NCBI GenBank assembly: GCA_024405155.1
Contig: JAKSPC010000001.1
Span: 62,001-126,000 of the forward strand
Origin: Lachnospiraceae bacterium
GTDB lineage: Bacteria; Bacillota; Clostridia; Lachnospirales; Lachnospiraceae
DNA: 64,000 nt
Direction: 5' to 3'
Shown here: positions 25,428 to 33,949 of the stretch, in pieces
How the letters are laid out: each line of letters begins with the position of its first letter
Numbering within the stretch: position 1 is the first letter of the stretch
Made by a program: the position numbers and the translations under genes
Notes under the pieces: generated by a model
Databases searched by the model: none
Told to the model about the DNA's origin: nothing
The model's input: the letters and a program-made list of their open reading frames with translations, nothing else

Positions 25428-26914
25428 GGATCTTTCAGTCCGAAGAAAATCAGGATCCTGTCAAGGAAGGAAGGTTTTTTCACTTCCAGCTTCTTCTCAT
25501 AGAAGGAATCGGCGCTTTGCTTTTCTTCGCTTTTGTGGATCCCTTCCGTGGTCATCATGAACTGCACGCTGCTTACGTTTTTGTCTGAGGGATTCAGGAA
25601 AGAGACGGTCTCATGCTTTTCGGGGGCCAGTTCCTTCTGTGCTTTTTTCAGTTCTTCGGAAAGGGTGTTTTCCAGAGAAGACAGTCTGCCGGTGATCCGC
25701 CCTTTCGCTTCCGTGATTTTTTCCGCAGAGGAATCTGCCTCTTTCGCAAGATCTTCTGCCGCGCTTTTTATCTCCTTGCTCATTCCGGAAACTTCGGCAT
25801 GTAAGGATGCGGAGCCCTCTTTGAGGGCTTCTGTTCCCTCTTTCAGCGCACCGGTATTTTCATTCATTTCCTGCAGCGCCTCGTTCAGATCGGCAGCGCC
25901 GTCCAGAAGATCCAGTGATCCTTCCGCCAGCCGGTCGGTCCTGGAAAGGATCGCTCCCAGCTTGTTTCTGTGGTAGTAATATTCCTCCCGGATCTTTTCC
26001 GGCAGAAGATCCATGTGGTCATCGACGATATCCAGGATCGACTCCACGTGATCCGTAAATTCCTTCAGTTCCGCGGAACCGTCGTTTAATTCCATCATTC
26101 CGGATAAAAGAGATTCCGAGCCTTTCGAAAGCGAAATGACGGCATCGGCAGCTTCCTCTACGGCGTTTGAAAGCTCGTCCGCGCCTTCCGATAAAGTTTT
26201 CGTTCCCTCTTCCAGTTTTCCGGCGGCTTCGATCAGGGCAGCGGTGTCCGGTACCGGGATCGTAAAGTCGTCAGAAGAAAGGTCTTTTTCCAGAGTCTTC
26301 AGGGAATCGATCTCATTTCTAATGGCACTGTCGTCAAAACGGAAACCGGTATCCGGGGAAATATCCATGGCGGTGATCTCCATGGCGGGCATTTCAAAAC
26401 TGAGCACATCGGCGGAAAGATGCATGGAAAGTCCTTTTCCCGGCAGCGCGTATCCGGCGATCACGGAGGTAAGTCCCGCAAAAGAAACGGAGCCGCCTTC
26501 ACAGGTGATATTCCGGCAGCGCGCCGTATCCAGGGTGATCTTTACGATCAGGGTGAGATCGTCAAAGAAGTCCGTGTTCCCCGATCCTTTTTTTATGTCC
26601 ACGGAAAGATCCAGCCTTCCTTTTTTTTCGGCCAGTTCCTCCGCCGTGACCGGTTTCCCGTTCATACGGTAGGAGATCGTCACTTCCCAGGGAAGCTCTT
26701 TTGTTCCGGCGTCGATGATCTCTTCCGTGGCGGAATTGAGAACGGTCACTCTGACCGGTTTTCCCTCATTGGAAAGTTCGGCGTATACCGTCTCGCTGCC
26801 GGAGGCTGCGGCAGGCGCCTGCGCTGCGTATGCGGAAAAGACCGTGCCCGAGGCAAGGCACAGCGCAGTGATGAAAGGAAGGATCCGGTTTTTGACTGAT
26901 CTATGGTTTTGCAT
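25424..26914 (-). CDS. Exported YhgE-like coiled-coil protein
   Basis: 496 residues. Signal peptide (1-30, VFSAYAAQA). Residues about 225-420 are heptad-like with repeated xxxLxxG elements (KLEEGTKTLSEGADELSNA, GALKEGTEALKEGSASL), the pattern found in YhgE/Pip and in periplasmic parts of MMPL and FtsX-type systems. A conserved beta domain precedes it, and the C-terminus has a short hydrophobic patch (LDRILIFFGL). It is divergent from the FtsX permease at 26996 with 81 bp between starts, so a joint envelope function is likely. The start has no ribosome binding site and sits six bases after a TATAAT. Confidence 0.7.
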   Translation of the reverse strand: MQNHRSVKNRILPFITALCLASGTVFSAYAAQAPAAASGSETVYAELSNEGKPVRVTVLNSATEEIIDAGTKELPWEVTISYRMNGKPVTAEELAEKKGRLDLSVDIKKGSGNTDFFDDLTLIVKITLDTARCRNITCEGGSVSFAGLTSVIAGYALPGKGLSMHLSADVLSFEMPAMEITAMDISPDTGFRFDDSAIRNEIDSLKTLEKDLSSDDFTIPVPDTAALIEAAGKLEEGTKTLSEGADELSNAVEEAADAVISLSKGSESLLSGMMELNDGSAELKEFTDHVESILDIVDDHMDLLPEKIREEYYYHRNKLGAILSRTDRLAEGSLDLLDGAADLNEALQEMNENTGALKEGTEALKEGSASLHAEVSGMSKEIKSAAEDLAKEADSSAEKITEAKGRITGRLSSLENTLSEELKKAQKELAPEKHETVSFLNPSDKNVSSVQFMMTTEGIHKSEEKQSADSFYEKKLEVKKPSFLDRILIFFGLKDP

Positions 26915-26920
26915 GTAAGG

Positions 26921-26926
26921 ATTATA
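26921..26926 (-). promoter_or_regulatory. Extended -10 giving a leaderless coiled-coil gene mRNA
   Basis: On the minus strand TGATATAAT ends six bases before ATG 26914, so transcription should begin at the start codon. The -35 region (TGAAAT, 26944-26949) is poor, compensated by the extended -10. Confidence 0.6.
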
Positions 26927-26983
26927 TCACGATACGGCAAAGGATTTCATCATATTTTCATAGCCAATGCGTCTGTGACGGAA

Positions 26984-26989
26984 TATAAT
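26984..26989 (+). promoter_or_regulatory. -10 element giving a leaderless FtsX permease mRNA
   Basis: TATAAT at 26984-26989, six bases before ATG 26996; no Shine-Dalgarno sequence. Upstream, TTTCAT occurs twice 11 bp apart (26945-26950, 26956-26961), resembling a response-regulator direct repeat just before the -35 position. Confidence 0.6.
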
Positions 26990-26995
26990 GAAAAC

Positions 26996-29305
26996 ATGAA
27001 CGCCTGTTACAGAAAATTGAGCATTTCCGCATTGAAACGGACCCCCGCATTTTCCGCGGGTCTTTTCGTGCTGTTTGTGCTGCTGGCGGGCATGTCGTCC
27101 ATGACGTCCTCTTTCCGGGAGACCGTGCCCGGGAGCGTGGAAGCATTTGTCGAAGAATCGAATATGCCGGATATCCGGATCGTCACGGAAGGAGCGGACA
27201 GAGAGCAGAGCAGTGAGGTGAGAAAAATCCCCGGTGTGAGAGCGGTGAGCGCAGGGGCGGTCTTTCCCGCGAGGCTCATCCTTCCTTCCGGAAAAGATCT
27301 GTCTCCGGCCGTTTTCAGTGTGGAAGAAGATGATCTGAGAAGATATCATCTGACGGAGACGGCGCTTTCCCGAAAAGACTGTGTAAATGTGTGGATTTCG
27401 GCTTATTTTGCCGAAAAAAACGGCGTGGTGCCCCGGTCGTTTCTGACTCTGAAGACACCTCACGGGGAAGAAAGTGTTTACGTGGCCGGGCTGGTGTCCC
27501 TTCCGGAGACCATGTACTGTCTCAGAAATGAGACATCCTTTAATGATGCGGCCGGTTACGGATATGTATTTATGCTGCGGCGTGACGTTGACCGGCTGTT
27601 CGGTATTTATGAGAAGGCCAATACCTGGAGCGTCTGGCTGGAAGACGGACTGAAAGCTCCGGAACGGGAAACTGCATGCACTGCGGTCGAATCGGTGTTT
27701 GGTGACAAAGTGATCAGCGCAGGTCTCTATGAGACGTCCCGGGAAAAAGCCGAAATGGATGACATGATGGAGACGATCCGCCGGATCTGCGATACGTTCC
27801 CGATCCTTCTGTTCGGGACCGGTCTGTTTTTCATGATCCTTTTTGTCAGTCAGGTGATCCGCAGCCGCAGAAAGGATATCGGCATTCTGATGGCTCTGGG
27901 CCACTCCCGGGGAGCGGTCCTCAGGATCTATGCCGGATATATACTGATCCTCATGATCCCCGCGGTATTTGCGGGTACGCTGATCGGATTTCTGATCACG
28001 GTCCTTTGTTCCCGTCTGACTACGGAAGTTTATTATCTCCCCCGGATCATTTACCGGATGGATGTGGGCAGATACCTGCTGATGATCCTTGCGGAAATAC
28101 TTTGCGGTTTCTTTTCCTGTCTGATCAGCACGCTCACCGAGGTGGATGCCGATCCGGCAGCCGCCATGCACGGCGCGGAAGGGACACGGAAAGAGCCTTC
28201 CGCTTTTATGAAAAAGCTTTCGCTTAAGCCGCTGGCGAAATACAGTATCGCTTCCGTTTTCCGCAACGGCAGACGGACCGTCCTTTCCATCCTGGCCATC
28301 GGCGCCTGTGTGGTCCTTTCCGCCGGTTCCCTGGAATACTATATCGCGTACGCGGATGCGATCCCCAGGACATTCGGAAAGCGGTATACCTATGACGCCC
28401 TGGTCGGCGTGACAAACGGCCGGGAAGGTGTGGAGGAGATAAGGAAAACAGAGGGGATCGCGGTCACGGAGCCGGTCCTTTCCTTCCGGGGAGAGATGAA
28501 AAACGGGACGGTCTCGCTGGAGGGAAAAGTGAGCGCCATTTCGGAAGATGCGACGCTGATCGTTCCCTATACGAAAGACTATGTACGTGTCCCCGTTTCC
28601 GACGGCGTTGTGCTGGACGAACAGACGGCCCGGGAACTGGGAGTCTCGGAAGGGGATACCGTAACGGTCGACGGATTACTGCTTGCGGTGACCGACATCT
28701 GCCGCAACCTGGCGGACAGGACGTCATACATTTCTTTTGACACCGCCTTCAAAATGGGGCACGAAAGACCGGATACCGCCGCCGTGAAATTTGCGGAAGG
28801 CGTGAAGCGGGAGAGCGTGCTGAAAAGTATAGCCGGCACTTCCGGGTACGGCTATGTCACGTTTTACGAAGACCAGCTTGTCTGTCAGAGGGAATATACC
28901 GGCATGGTCCGGGTCTCCATTGCCAGCCTTCAGATCATGGCACTTCTGATGGGAATGATCATTGTCATAAATATGATTTCCATAAGCATCAGTGAGAGAA
29001 AGCACGACTTTGCGGTACTCCTTGCGCTGGGCGTTTCCGATGGAAAGCTTTTCGGCATGATCCTTCTGGAAAGTTTTGTCGATCTGGCGCTGGCTTCGAT
29101 CCCGGCATTTCCGGCGGCCCGGGCGGGGGCCGATGTCATGAACCGACTGATGAGCTCGCCCGCCCAGGCGGTGGAAATGTACGGATTTGAAAAGGCGTTC
29201 GGGATCGCCGTGCTGCTGGCGTTTCTGTATATGGCGGCAGGGATCGTTTCCGGATCCCGCAAACTCAGAAGCATCGATCCGGCCGGGGCACTTGAAGAAG
29301 AATGA
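26996..29305 (+). CDS. FtsX-like ABC transporter permease (two FtsX domains)
   Basis: 769 residues from ATG 26996 (MNACYRKLSISALKRTP), the natural FtsX-type N-terminus; a longer frame upstream runs through the promoter. Helix 1 at about 20-40, extracellular domain, three helices around 265-405, a helix near 440, second extracellular domain, three C-terminal helices (about 635-755). The ATPase gene follows 45 bp later, giving a permease-ATPase exporter or lipid/lipoprotein extruder. It is a distant paralogue of the permease at 9619 and, like it, lacks a ribosome binding site. Confidence 0.88.
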   Translation: MNACYRKLSISALKRTPAFSAGLFVLFVLLAGMSSMTSSFRETVPGSVEAFVEESNMPDIRIVTEGADREQSSEVRKIPGVRAVSAGAVFPARLILPSGKDLSPAVFSVEEDDLRRYHLTETALSRKDCVNVWISAYFAEKNGVVPRSFLTLKTPHGEESVYVAGLVSLPETMYCLRNETSFNDAAGYGYVFMLRRDVDRLFGIYEKANTWSVWLEDGLKAPERETACTAVESVFGDKVISAGLYETSREKAEMDDMMETIRRICDTFPILLFGTGLFFMILFVSQVIRSRRKDIGILMALGHSRGAVLRIYAGYILILMIPAVFAGTLIGFLITVLCSRLTTEVYYLPRIIYRMDVGRYLLMILAEILCGFFSCLISTLTEVDADPAAAMHGAEGTRKEPSAFMKKLSLKPLAKYSIASVFRNGRRTVLSILAIGACVVLSAGSLEYYIAYADAIPRTFGKRYTYDALVGVTNGREGVEEIRKTEGIAVTEPVLSFRGEMKNGTVSLEGKVSAISEDATLIVPYTKDYVRVPVSDGVVLDEQTARELGVSEGDTVTVDGLLLAVTDICRNLADRTSYISFDTAFKMGHERPDTAAVKFAEGVKRESVLKSIAGTSGYGYVTFYEDQLVCQREYTGMVRVSIASLQIMALLMGMIIVINMISISISERKHDFAVLLALGVSDGKLFGMILLESFVDLALASIPAFPAARAGADVMNRLMSSPAQAVEMYGFEKAFGIAVLLAFLYMAAGIVSGSRKLRSIDPAGALEEE

Positions 29306-29321
29306 GCCGGAAGTGTATAAT
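29292..29321 (+). promoter_or_regulatory. Internal promoter before the second ABC ATPase
   Basis: TTGAAG (29292-29297), 18-bp spacer, TATAAT (29316-29321), overlapping the permease stop codon. Expected +1 near 29328, leaving a short leader with a GGGGGAAAAG ribosome binding site before ATG 29351. Confidence 0.65.
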
Positions 29322-29350
29322 TACAGATAGATACGATTTTGGGGGAAAAG

Positions 29351-30487
29351 ATGATACAGTCAGTCTGGCTTACAAAGCTTTTACAGAAGATCCTGAATGA
29401 ACCGGGAAACGCGCTGTCTGTTTCTCACGAAAACGTGAGGAGAGTTTTTGCGGCCGAAGAGGACCTGATCCTTCTTCTGGAGCCGGACCACAGCCTGGGC
29501 AGCGTGCTCTATGCCGGAAAGGATACGGCAGTCATTCTTTCGGAAGATCTGACCGAAAAAAGAGCGGAGCAGTTAAAGAAAGCCGCTGCCTGCCGGGAGA
29601 TTTCGGATGCGGAAAAAGATCTTTGCATCCCGCTTCGTCTTTCTCAGACGGATGTTTTCGCAGTGCTGGTATTTCCCGGGAAAGCGGGCATACGTCCTGA
29701 CGAGGCAGCGGAAAATGCTGTGGACAACTTTGCCGCGTTCCTTTATTCCGAGGGAATGGGCGGCATCCTGGTGTCCGGGAATCCGACCGTCGTTTCCGTA
29801 AAGGATCTGGAAGTGACCTATCACAACGGAAACATGGAGACCAAAGCGGTCCGCGGTATTTCTTTCGACATCTGCAAAAACGAGCTGGCCGTCATCGAAG
29901 GCGCCAGCGGCTGCGGAAAGAGTTCTCTCTTAAACTGCGTGGGCGGCATGCTCACGCCTTCTGCCGGGTCCATTCTGTTCCACGGAAAAGACGTGGCGAA
30001 AATGAGCCGCAGTGAATTGTCCGCATACCGAAGAGATTCGGTGGGATTCATTTTCCAGCATTACAATCTGATCGCCGACCTTACGGCAGAGGAAAATGTG
30101 GCCATTGCCGCCGGTATCAGCAAGGGATCCATGACCGTAGAGGAAGCGCTCCGTCTGGTGGGCATGGAAAAAGAAGCCTCCCGCTATCCCAATCAGCTTT
30201 CCGGCGGACAGCAGCAGAGGGTGTGCATCGCCAGAGCCATTGTAAAACATTCCGACCTTCTGATCTGCGATGAGCCCACGGGCGCTCTGGATACCGAAAA
30301 TTCATCCCAGGTGATCCGGATCCTGCAGGATCTGGCAAAGAAGCAGGGCATCGCGGTGATCATGATCACCCACAACCCCCTGTTCTCCCTTATCGCCGAC
30401 CACTGCTTCAAGATGAGTGACGGTCTTTTGATCAGCGAGACCAGGCAGCCCTTCCCCCTTCCGGCAAAGGACCTGCAGCTGAAGTAA
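29351..30487 (+). CDS. ABC ATPase with N-terminal GAF-like domain
   Basis: 378 residues. Residues about 1-145 are a non-ABC domain (VRRVFAAEEDLILLLEPD, LCIPLRLSQTDVFAVLVFPG) that looks like a degenerate GAF module and parallels the ATPase at 23073. Residues about 155-375 are a LolD/MacB-type ATPase: [37 protein letters not shown]. It follows the FtsX permease and is its most obvious ATPase. Start ATG 29351 with GGGGGAAAAG. Confidence 0.85.
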   Translation: MIQSVWLTKLLQKILNEPGNALSVSHENVRRVFAAEEDLILLLEPDHSLGSVLYAGKDTAVILSEDLTEKRAEQLKKAAACREISDAEKDLCIPLRLSQTDVFAVLVFPGKAGIRPDEAAENAVDNFAAFLYSEGMGGILVSGNPTVVSVKDLEVTYHNGNMETKAVRGISFDICKNELAVIEGASGCGKSSLLNCVGGMLTPSAGSILFHGKDVAKMSRSELSAYRRDSVGFIFQHYNLIADLTAEENVAIAAGISKGSMTVEEALRLVGMEKEASRYPNQLSGGQQQRVCIARAIVKHSDLLICDEPTGALDTENSSQVIRILQDLAKKQGIAVIMITHNPLFSLIADHCFKMSDGLLISETRQPFPLPAKDLQLK

Positions 30488-30514
30488 GTGAAAACAGAAA
30501 GAGGTAAAGAAAAA

Positions 30515-31516
30515 ATGTACGAAAGATTACGGGTAGGGATCCTGGGAACGGGCAGCATGGCAGTGGTAATGGCCACTTCCATCAAAGCCATGAAAAACGT
30601 GGAAGCAGCAGCCGTGGCTTCCCGGACGTTAAGCAAGGCACAGGCCTTTGCGGAGCGTTTCGGCATTCCAAAGGCATATGGCACTTATGAGGAAATGTAC
30701 GAGGATGACGATCTGGATCTCATCTATGTGGTTTCGCCTCACTCCCATCATGCGCAGTACGCGGGACAGTGCATCGACCACGGCAGGGCAGTGCTGGTGG
30801 AAAAGAGCTTCACCGTGAACGCCGAACAGGCGAGAGCCCTTATAAAAAAGGCGGAGGAAAAAGGCGTCTTCCTGACCGAGGCCATCTGGACCCGGTACAT
30901 GCCCATGACAAAGACCATTGCCGAAGCGGCTCACAGCGGAAAGATCGGCAGGATCAACGCCATCACCGCAAACCTCGGCTACGCGGTCAGCGACCGGGAA
31001 CGCGTGATCTCTCCGGAACTGGCCGGCGGCGCGCTTCTGGATGTGGGCGTGTATGCTCTCACCTTCATTTCCACCGTGCTGGGGGATGACATTTCGGACA
31101 TAAAGGCCGTGACGGCGCTTTCCGAACGCGGCGTGGACTTAAGCGACCAGGTATCTTTCAACGTGAATTTCGAAGGCCGGAAGATCCCCTGCTCTTTCTA
31201 CACGTCCATCACGGGCCCCACGGACAGAAACGGCATCATCTACGGCACGGAAGGGTATATGATCGTGGGCAACGTGAACAATTATCAGTACATAGAGATC
31301 TATGACAATTCGCACCGCCTGGTGGAAGAAATCGCCGCGCCTTCCCAGAAGGAGACCGGCTACGTGTATCAGTTCGAGGCATGCCGGCGGGCGCTTTCGG
31401 AGGGGAAGAAAGAATGTGAGGAAATGACCCACCGCATGACCATCGACGTCATGGAAAACATGGATGTGATCCGCAGAGTCATGGGAGTAACCTATCCCGC
31501 AGACCTGGCAGAATGA
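30515..31516 (+). CDS. Gfo/Idh/MocA family NAD(P)-dependent oxidoreductase
   Basis: 333 residues from ATG 30515 (AGAGG upstream). Rossmann motif GILGTGSMAVVMA, the SPHSHHAQYA segment and the EKSFTVN lysine motif mark the family, with an alpha/beta C-terminal domain holding GGALLDVGVYAL. Members oxidise or reduce sugars, inositols and related diols. No sugar operon is directly attached; the VOC protein gene follows 69 bp later. Confidence 0.92.
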   Translation: MYERLRVGILGTGSMAVVMATSIKAMKNVEAAAVASRTLSKAQAFAERFGIPKAYGTYEEMYEDDDLDLIYVVSPHSHHAQYAGQCIDHGRAVLVEKSFTVNAEQARALIKKAEEKGVFLTEAIWTRYMPMTKTIAEAAHSGKIGRINAITANLGYAVSDRERVISPELAGGALLDVGVYALTFISTVLGDDISDIKAVTALSERGVDLSDQVSFNVNFEGRKIPCSFYTSITGPTDRNGIIYGTEGYMIVGNVNNYQYIEIYDNSHRLVEEIAAPSQKETGYVYQFEACRRALSEGKKECEEMTHRMTIDVMENMDVIRRVMGVTYPADLAE

Positions 31517-31585
31517 TATACGCAGAGCATTGTTTTTGAATTGTATTTTTGCGCGGGCCGCGCCATAAAAAAAGGAGGCTAAAAA

Positions 31586-31978
31586 ATGTTTGAAGGAAGA
31601 GAATTGGACCATATCGGAGTGCAGGTAACGGATTCCGAGGCAGACGCAAAGTTCTACATGGAGAAGCTGGGCTTTACCTTAAAGGGAAAGTTCAAGAGCT
31701 CCCACGGCGACTATTACACCTGGTTCGTGACCAACGGTCAGATCACCTATGAGATCTACCAGAGCGCAAACATCCCGGAGGACGCAAAGGGAAAAGTGAA
31801 CCACGTGGCTCTGAATTCCACCGACATCGAGGCGGATTACAAATACTGCGTTGAAAACGGCTACACCATCTGCACCAACGGTATCGAGGACATTCCGTCC
31901 CGCTGGGAGCATGGCTGCCGCTACTTCAAGGTGGTGAGCCCCACCGGCGAGCAGATAGAGTTCAATCAGAACTTATAA
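31586..31978 (+). CDS. VOC (glyoxalase/dioxygenase fold) protein
   Basis: 130 residues after AAAGGAGG. Two beta-alpha-beta-beta-beta modules with DHIGVQVTDSEAD near the start and QIEFNQ at the end, the usual metal-site positions (His, Glu). Lactoylglutathione lyase-like proteins of this size handle small reactive substrates or act as epimerases; the substrate cannot be told from sequence. A clear terminator follows. Confidence 0.88.
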   Translation: MFEGRELDHIGVQVTDSEADAKFYMEKLGFTLKGKFKSSHGDYYTWFVTNGQITYEIYQSANIPEDAKGKVNHVALNSTDIEADYKYCVENGYTICTNGIEDIPSRWEHGCRYFKVVSPTGEQIEFNQNL

Positions 31979-31995
31979 AGACCGAGAAAATAGAA

Positions 31996-32038
31996 CGCCG
32001 CCGGCAGCAGATTTATCTGTGCCGGCGGGCTTGTTTTC
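31996..32038 (+). terminator. Intrinsic terminator after VOC gene
   Basis: GCCGCCGGCA (31997-32006) pairs with TGCCGGCGGGC (32020-32030), followed by TTGTTTT. Strong stem, located 18 bp after the VOC stop. Confidence 0.85.
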
Positions 32039-32057
32039 GTTCACCTCAAAAATTGCT

Positions 32058-32321
32058 ATGTGAGCCGTTGAGCGGTTTGAGCCGCGTCCGGCTCACATAA
32101 ACTCTCAGGAAATTTTTGCCGATTTGGACCTCTAGGGCCTTTGCCCCTTCTCCGGCTCACATTGCCCTCGAAAATCCTTCAGAAATCGCCTTAAAATGGT
32201 TCACATAACTTTTGTAATGTGAGCCTGGTGACTTCAAACTGCGCCTCCGGCTCACATCGCAGTTTTTTGCCCTTGTCAGCGTGTGAGCCAAAACGGCCAT
32301 TATGCCCTCTCCGGCTCACAT
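32058..32321 (+). repeat. Four-unit palindrome array, family 1, copy B
   Basis: Units ATGTGAGCC-N23-GGCTCACAT of exactly 41 bp at 32058-32098, 32217-32257 and 32281-32321 (the last starts GTGTGAGCC); a one-armed unit ends at 32162. Unit spacing is 64, 95, 64 bp, the mirror of copy A at 3093-3356. Bases 32110-32133 are identical to the reverse complement of 3281-3304. It lies between convergent genes, just past the VOC terminator, and its end reaches the last codons of the small DUF6472 gene. Confidence 0.85.
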
Positions 32322-32489
32322 CTGGTGTTTCACTACCGCGTATTCGTCCCCGTTTCTCCAGTAGGGGCACTTCTTCGATCTGCTGTTTTCCAGCCGTGCC
32401 ACGTCATCCTGATCCATGTAGCAGCTGCAGTAGTATTCATCGTCTTCTTCGTCATATTCGTAAAAAGCGCAGGTCTCACATTCCATCAT
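32316..32489 (-). CDS. DUF6472-type small cysteine-rich acidic protein
   Basis: 57 residues beginning MMECETCAFYEYDEEDDE, with four or five cysteines (CETC, CSC, CPYW) that probably bind a metal. Sequence and size match a small family common in Lachnospiraceae (DUF6472 as I recall it). The frame is open upstream but ATG 32489/32486 follows GGAAAGGGAAA and starts at the conserved domain. A good promoter lies at 32558-32587. Function is unknown. Confidence 0.8.
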   Translation of the reverse strand: MMECETCAFYEYDEEDDEYYCSCYMDQDDVARLENSRSKKCPYWRNGDEYAVVKHQM

Positions 32490-32557
32490 TTTCCCTTTCC
32501 GAAAAATCCCGGCCGTTCCTTCGAAAATCAGTTTTTTACACCGTGATTTTGTGATAT

Positions 32558-32587
32558 ATATTAGAATGAAACAGCGAATTCTGTCAA
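32558..32587 (-). promoter_or_regulatory. Sigma-A promoter for the DUF6472 gene
   Basis: On the minus strand TTGACA (32587-32582), 18-bp spacer, TAATAT (32563-32558). Predicted +1 near 32551, giving a leader of about 60 bases. Confidence 0.75.
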
Positions 32588-32674
32588 TCGGGAAAGTACT
32601 GCCCCGTATGCGGCACAAAACTGTGGGATGAGTGAAACACGCGGAGTGTTCAGACATATAAGGAGAGGACAGCA

Positions 32675-33931
32675 ATGGATTACACAGTTTCAGAAAAGAT
32701 ACAGAATGTATTTGACAAGGTAGTGAATGCGCCCGAGGTGAAGGCGGCAGTGGATTTCATCAAAGAAGACCACCCCTTCTCCATGAAGGAGCACAAGGAA
32801 TTCGTGCTTTGCGAGGCGCCCACTTTCCATGAGGAAGCCCGCGCGAAAATGTATGCGGAAAAGCTTTCTGAATACGGCCTTTCCGAGGTAAAGACCGAGC
32901 CCTACCTGGATGTGTGGGGCGTGCGGAAAGGGACCGGCGGCGGGCCCACCATTCTGGTGGAAGCCCATATGGATACGGTGTTCCCCTTCGGAAGCGTGAA
33001 AGAGATCGTTGACGAAAACGGCGAAATGCACGCTCCCGGTGCCACCGACAACACCCGCGGCATGACCGTGCTCCTTTCGGTCCTTCGTGCCATGAATAAA
33101 TTCGGCATCAAAACAAAGGGCGACATCATCTTTGCGGGAACTGCCAGAGAAGAGGGCATGGGCTCTCTCGGCGGCATGAGAGATTTTCTGGAGAAAGGCC
33201 CGAAAGTGGACGCGTCCATCAGCGTGGACGGCGCGGATACCGAGGCCATCACCTGTGAGGCCACCGGCTACAAGACTTACGAAGTGAATTTCTACGGCAT
33301 CGGCGGTCACGCCTGGTCTGATTTTTCAAAGATGGCAAATCCGCTGCATGCGGTCGCAAGAGCCGTGGCCAAGATCGCTGATTTTACCGTGCCGCAGGAT
33401 CCCAGGACATCCTTCTGCGTGTCCAATTTCCATGCGGGAAATGATGCCGGCGTGCATGCCATCGTGCCGAAGGCAACGATCAAGTACAACATCCGTTCCA
33501 ACAGCCAGGAGGAACTGGATAAACTGGACCGGCGGGTATTCGATGCCATCCGGGAGGCCTGCGAGGAAGAAACGGCCAAATGGGGCAAAGATACCATCAC
33601 CTGGGACTATAAGCAGTATTGTGATGTGCCGGCAGGAAAGCAGGACCATCACGCGCCGCTGGTGGAGTCGGCGGTTGCCTGCGCCTGTCTTTATACGCCG
33701 GAAGAAAAGAAAGAACATATCGGCATCCGCGAGGGCGGCTGCGTGAACGGCAACATGGCCATCGGGGCCGGCGTTCCCTGCGTGACCATCGGCGGCGGCG
33801 AGCTGAACCGCTGCATCCACAGCCTGGATGAGTACTTCCCCTATACAAAAGCCTACGCCCTTCCCCAGGAAGTGCTCACGCTTCTTCTGATGGCGGCGGG
33901 ACTTGACGGCGTGACGGAGCCGGTCATTTAA
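32675..33931 (+). CDS. M20 family metallopeptidase (PepT/dipeptidase-like)
   Basis: 418 residues, ATG 32675 after AAGGAGAGG. Metal and catalytic motifs: VEAHMDTVFPFG (His-x-Asp), APGATDNTRG (bridging Asp), AREEGMGSLGG (catalytic Glu pair). Cytosolic peptidases of this type finish degradation of small peptides. Its stop lies 18 bp before the sugar-binding lipoprotein gene, so it may be read with the sugar transporter. Confidence 0.88.
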   Translation: MDYTVSEKIQNVFDKVVNAPEVKAAVDFIKEDHPFSMKEHKEFVLCEAPTFHEEARAKMYAEKLSEYGLSEVKTEPYLDVWGVRKGTGGGPTILVEAHMDTVFPFGSVKEIVDENGEMHAPGATDNTRGMTVLLSVLRAMNKFGIKTKGDIIFAGTAREEGMGSLGGMRDFLEKGPKVDASISVDGADTEAITCEATGYKTYEVNFYGIGGHAWSDFSKMANPLHAVARAVAKIADFTVPQDPRTSFCVSNFHAGNDAGVHAIVPKATIKYNIRSNSQEELDKLDRRVFDAIREACEEETAKWGKDTITWDYKQYCDVPAGKQDHHAPLVESAVACACLYTPEEKKEHIGIREGGCVNGNMAIGAGVPCVTIGGGELNRCIHSLDEYFPYTKAYALPQEVLTLLLMAAGLDGVTEPVI

Positions 33932-33949
33932 CATGTGACAGGAGTTTTC

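Noticed and set aside
26927..28171. Minus-strand open frame opposite the FtsX permease
   Set aside because: His/Arg/Asp-rich translation without domains; the plus-strand gene has full membrane-protein pattern.
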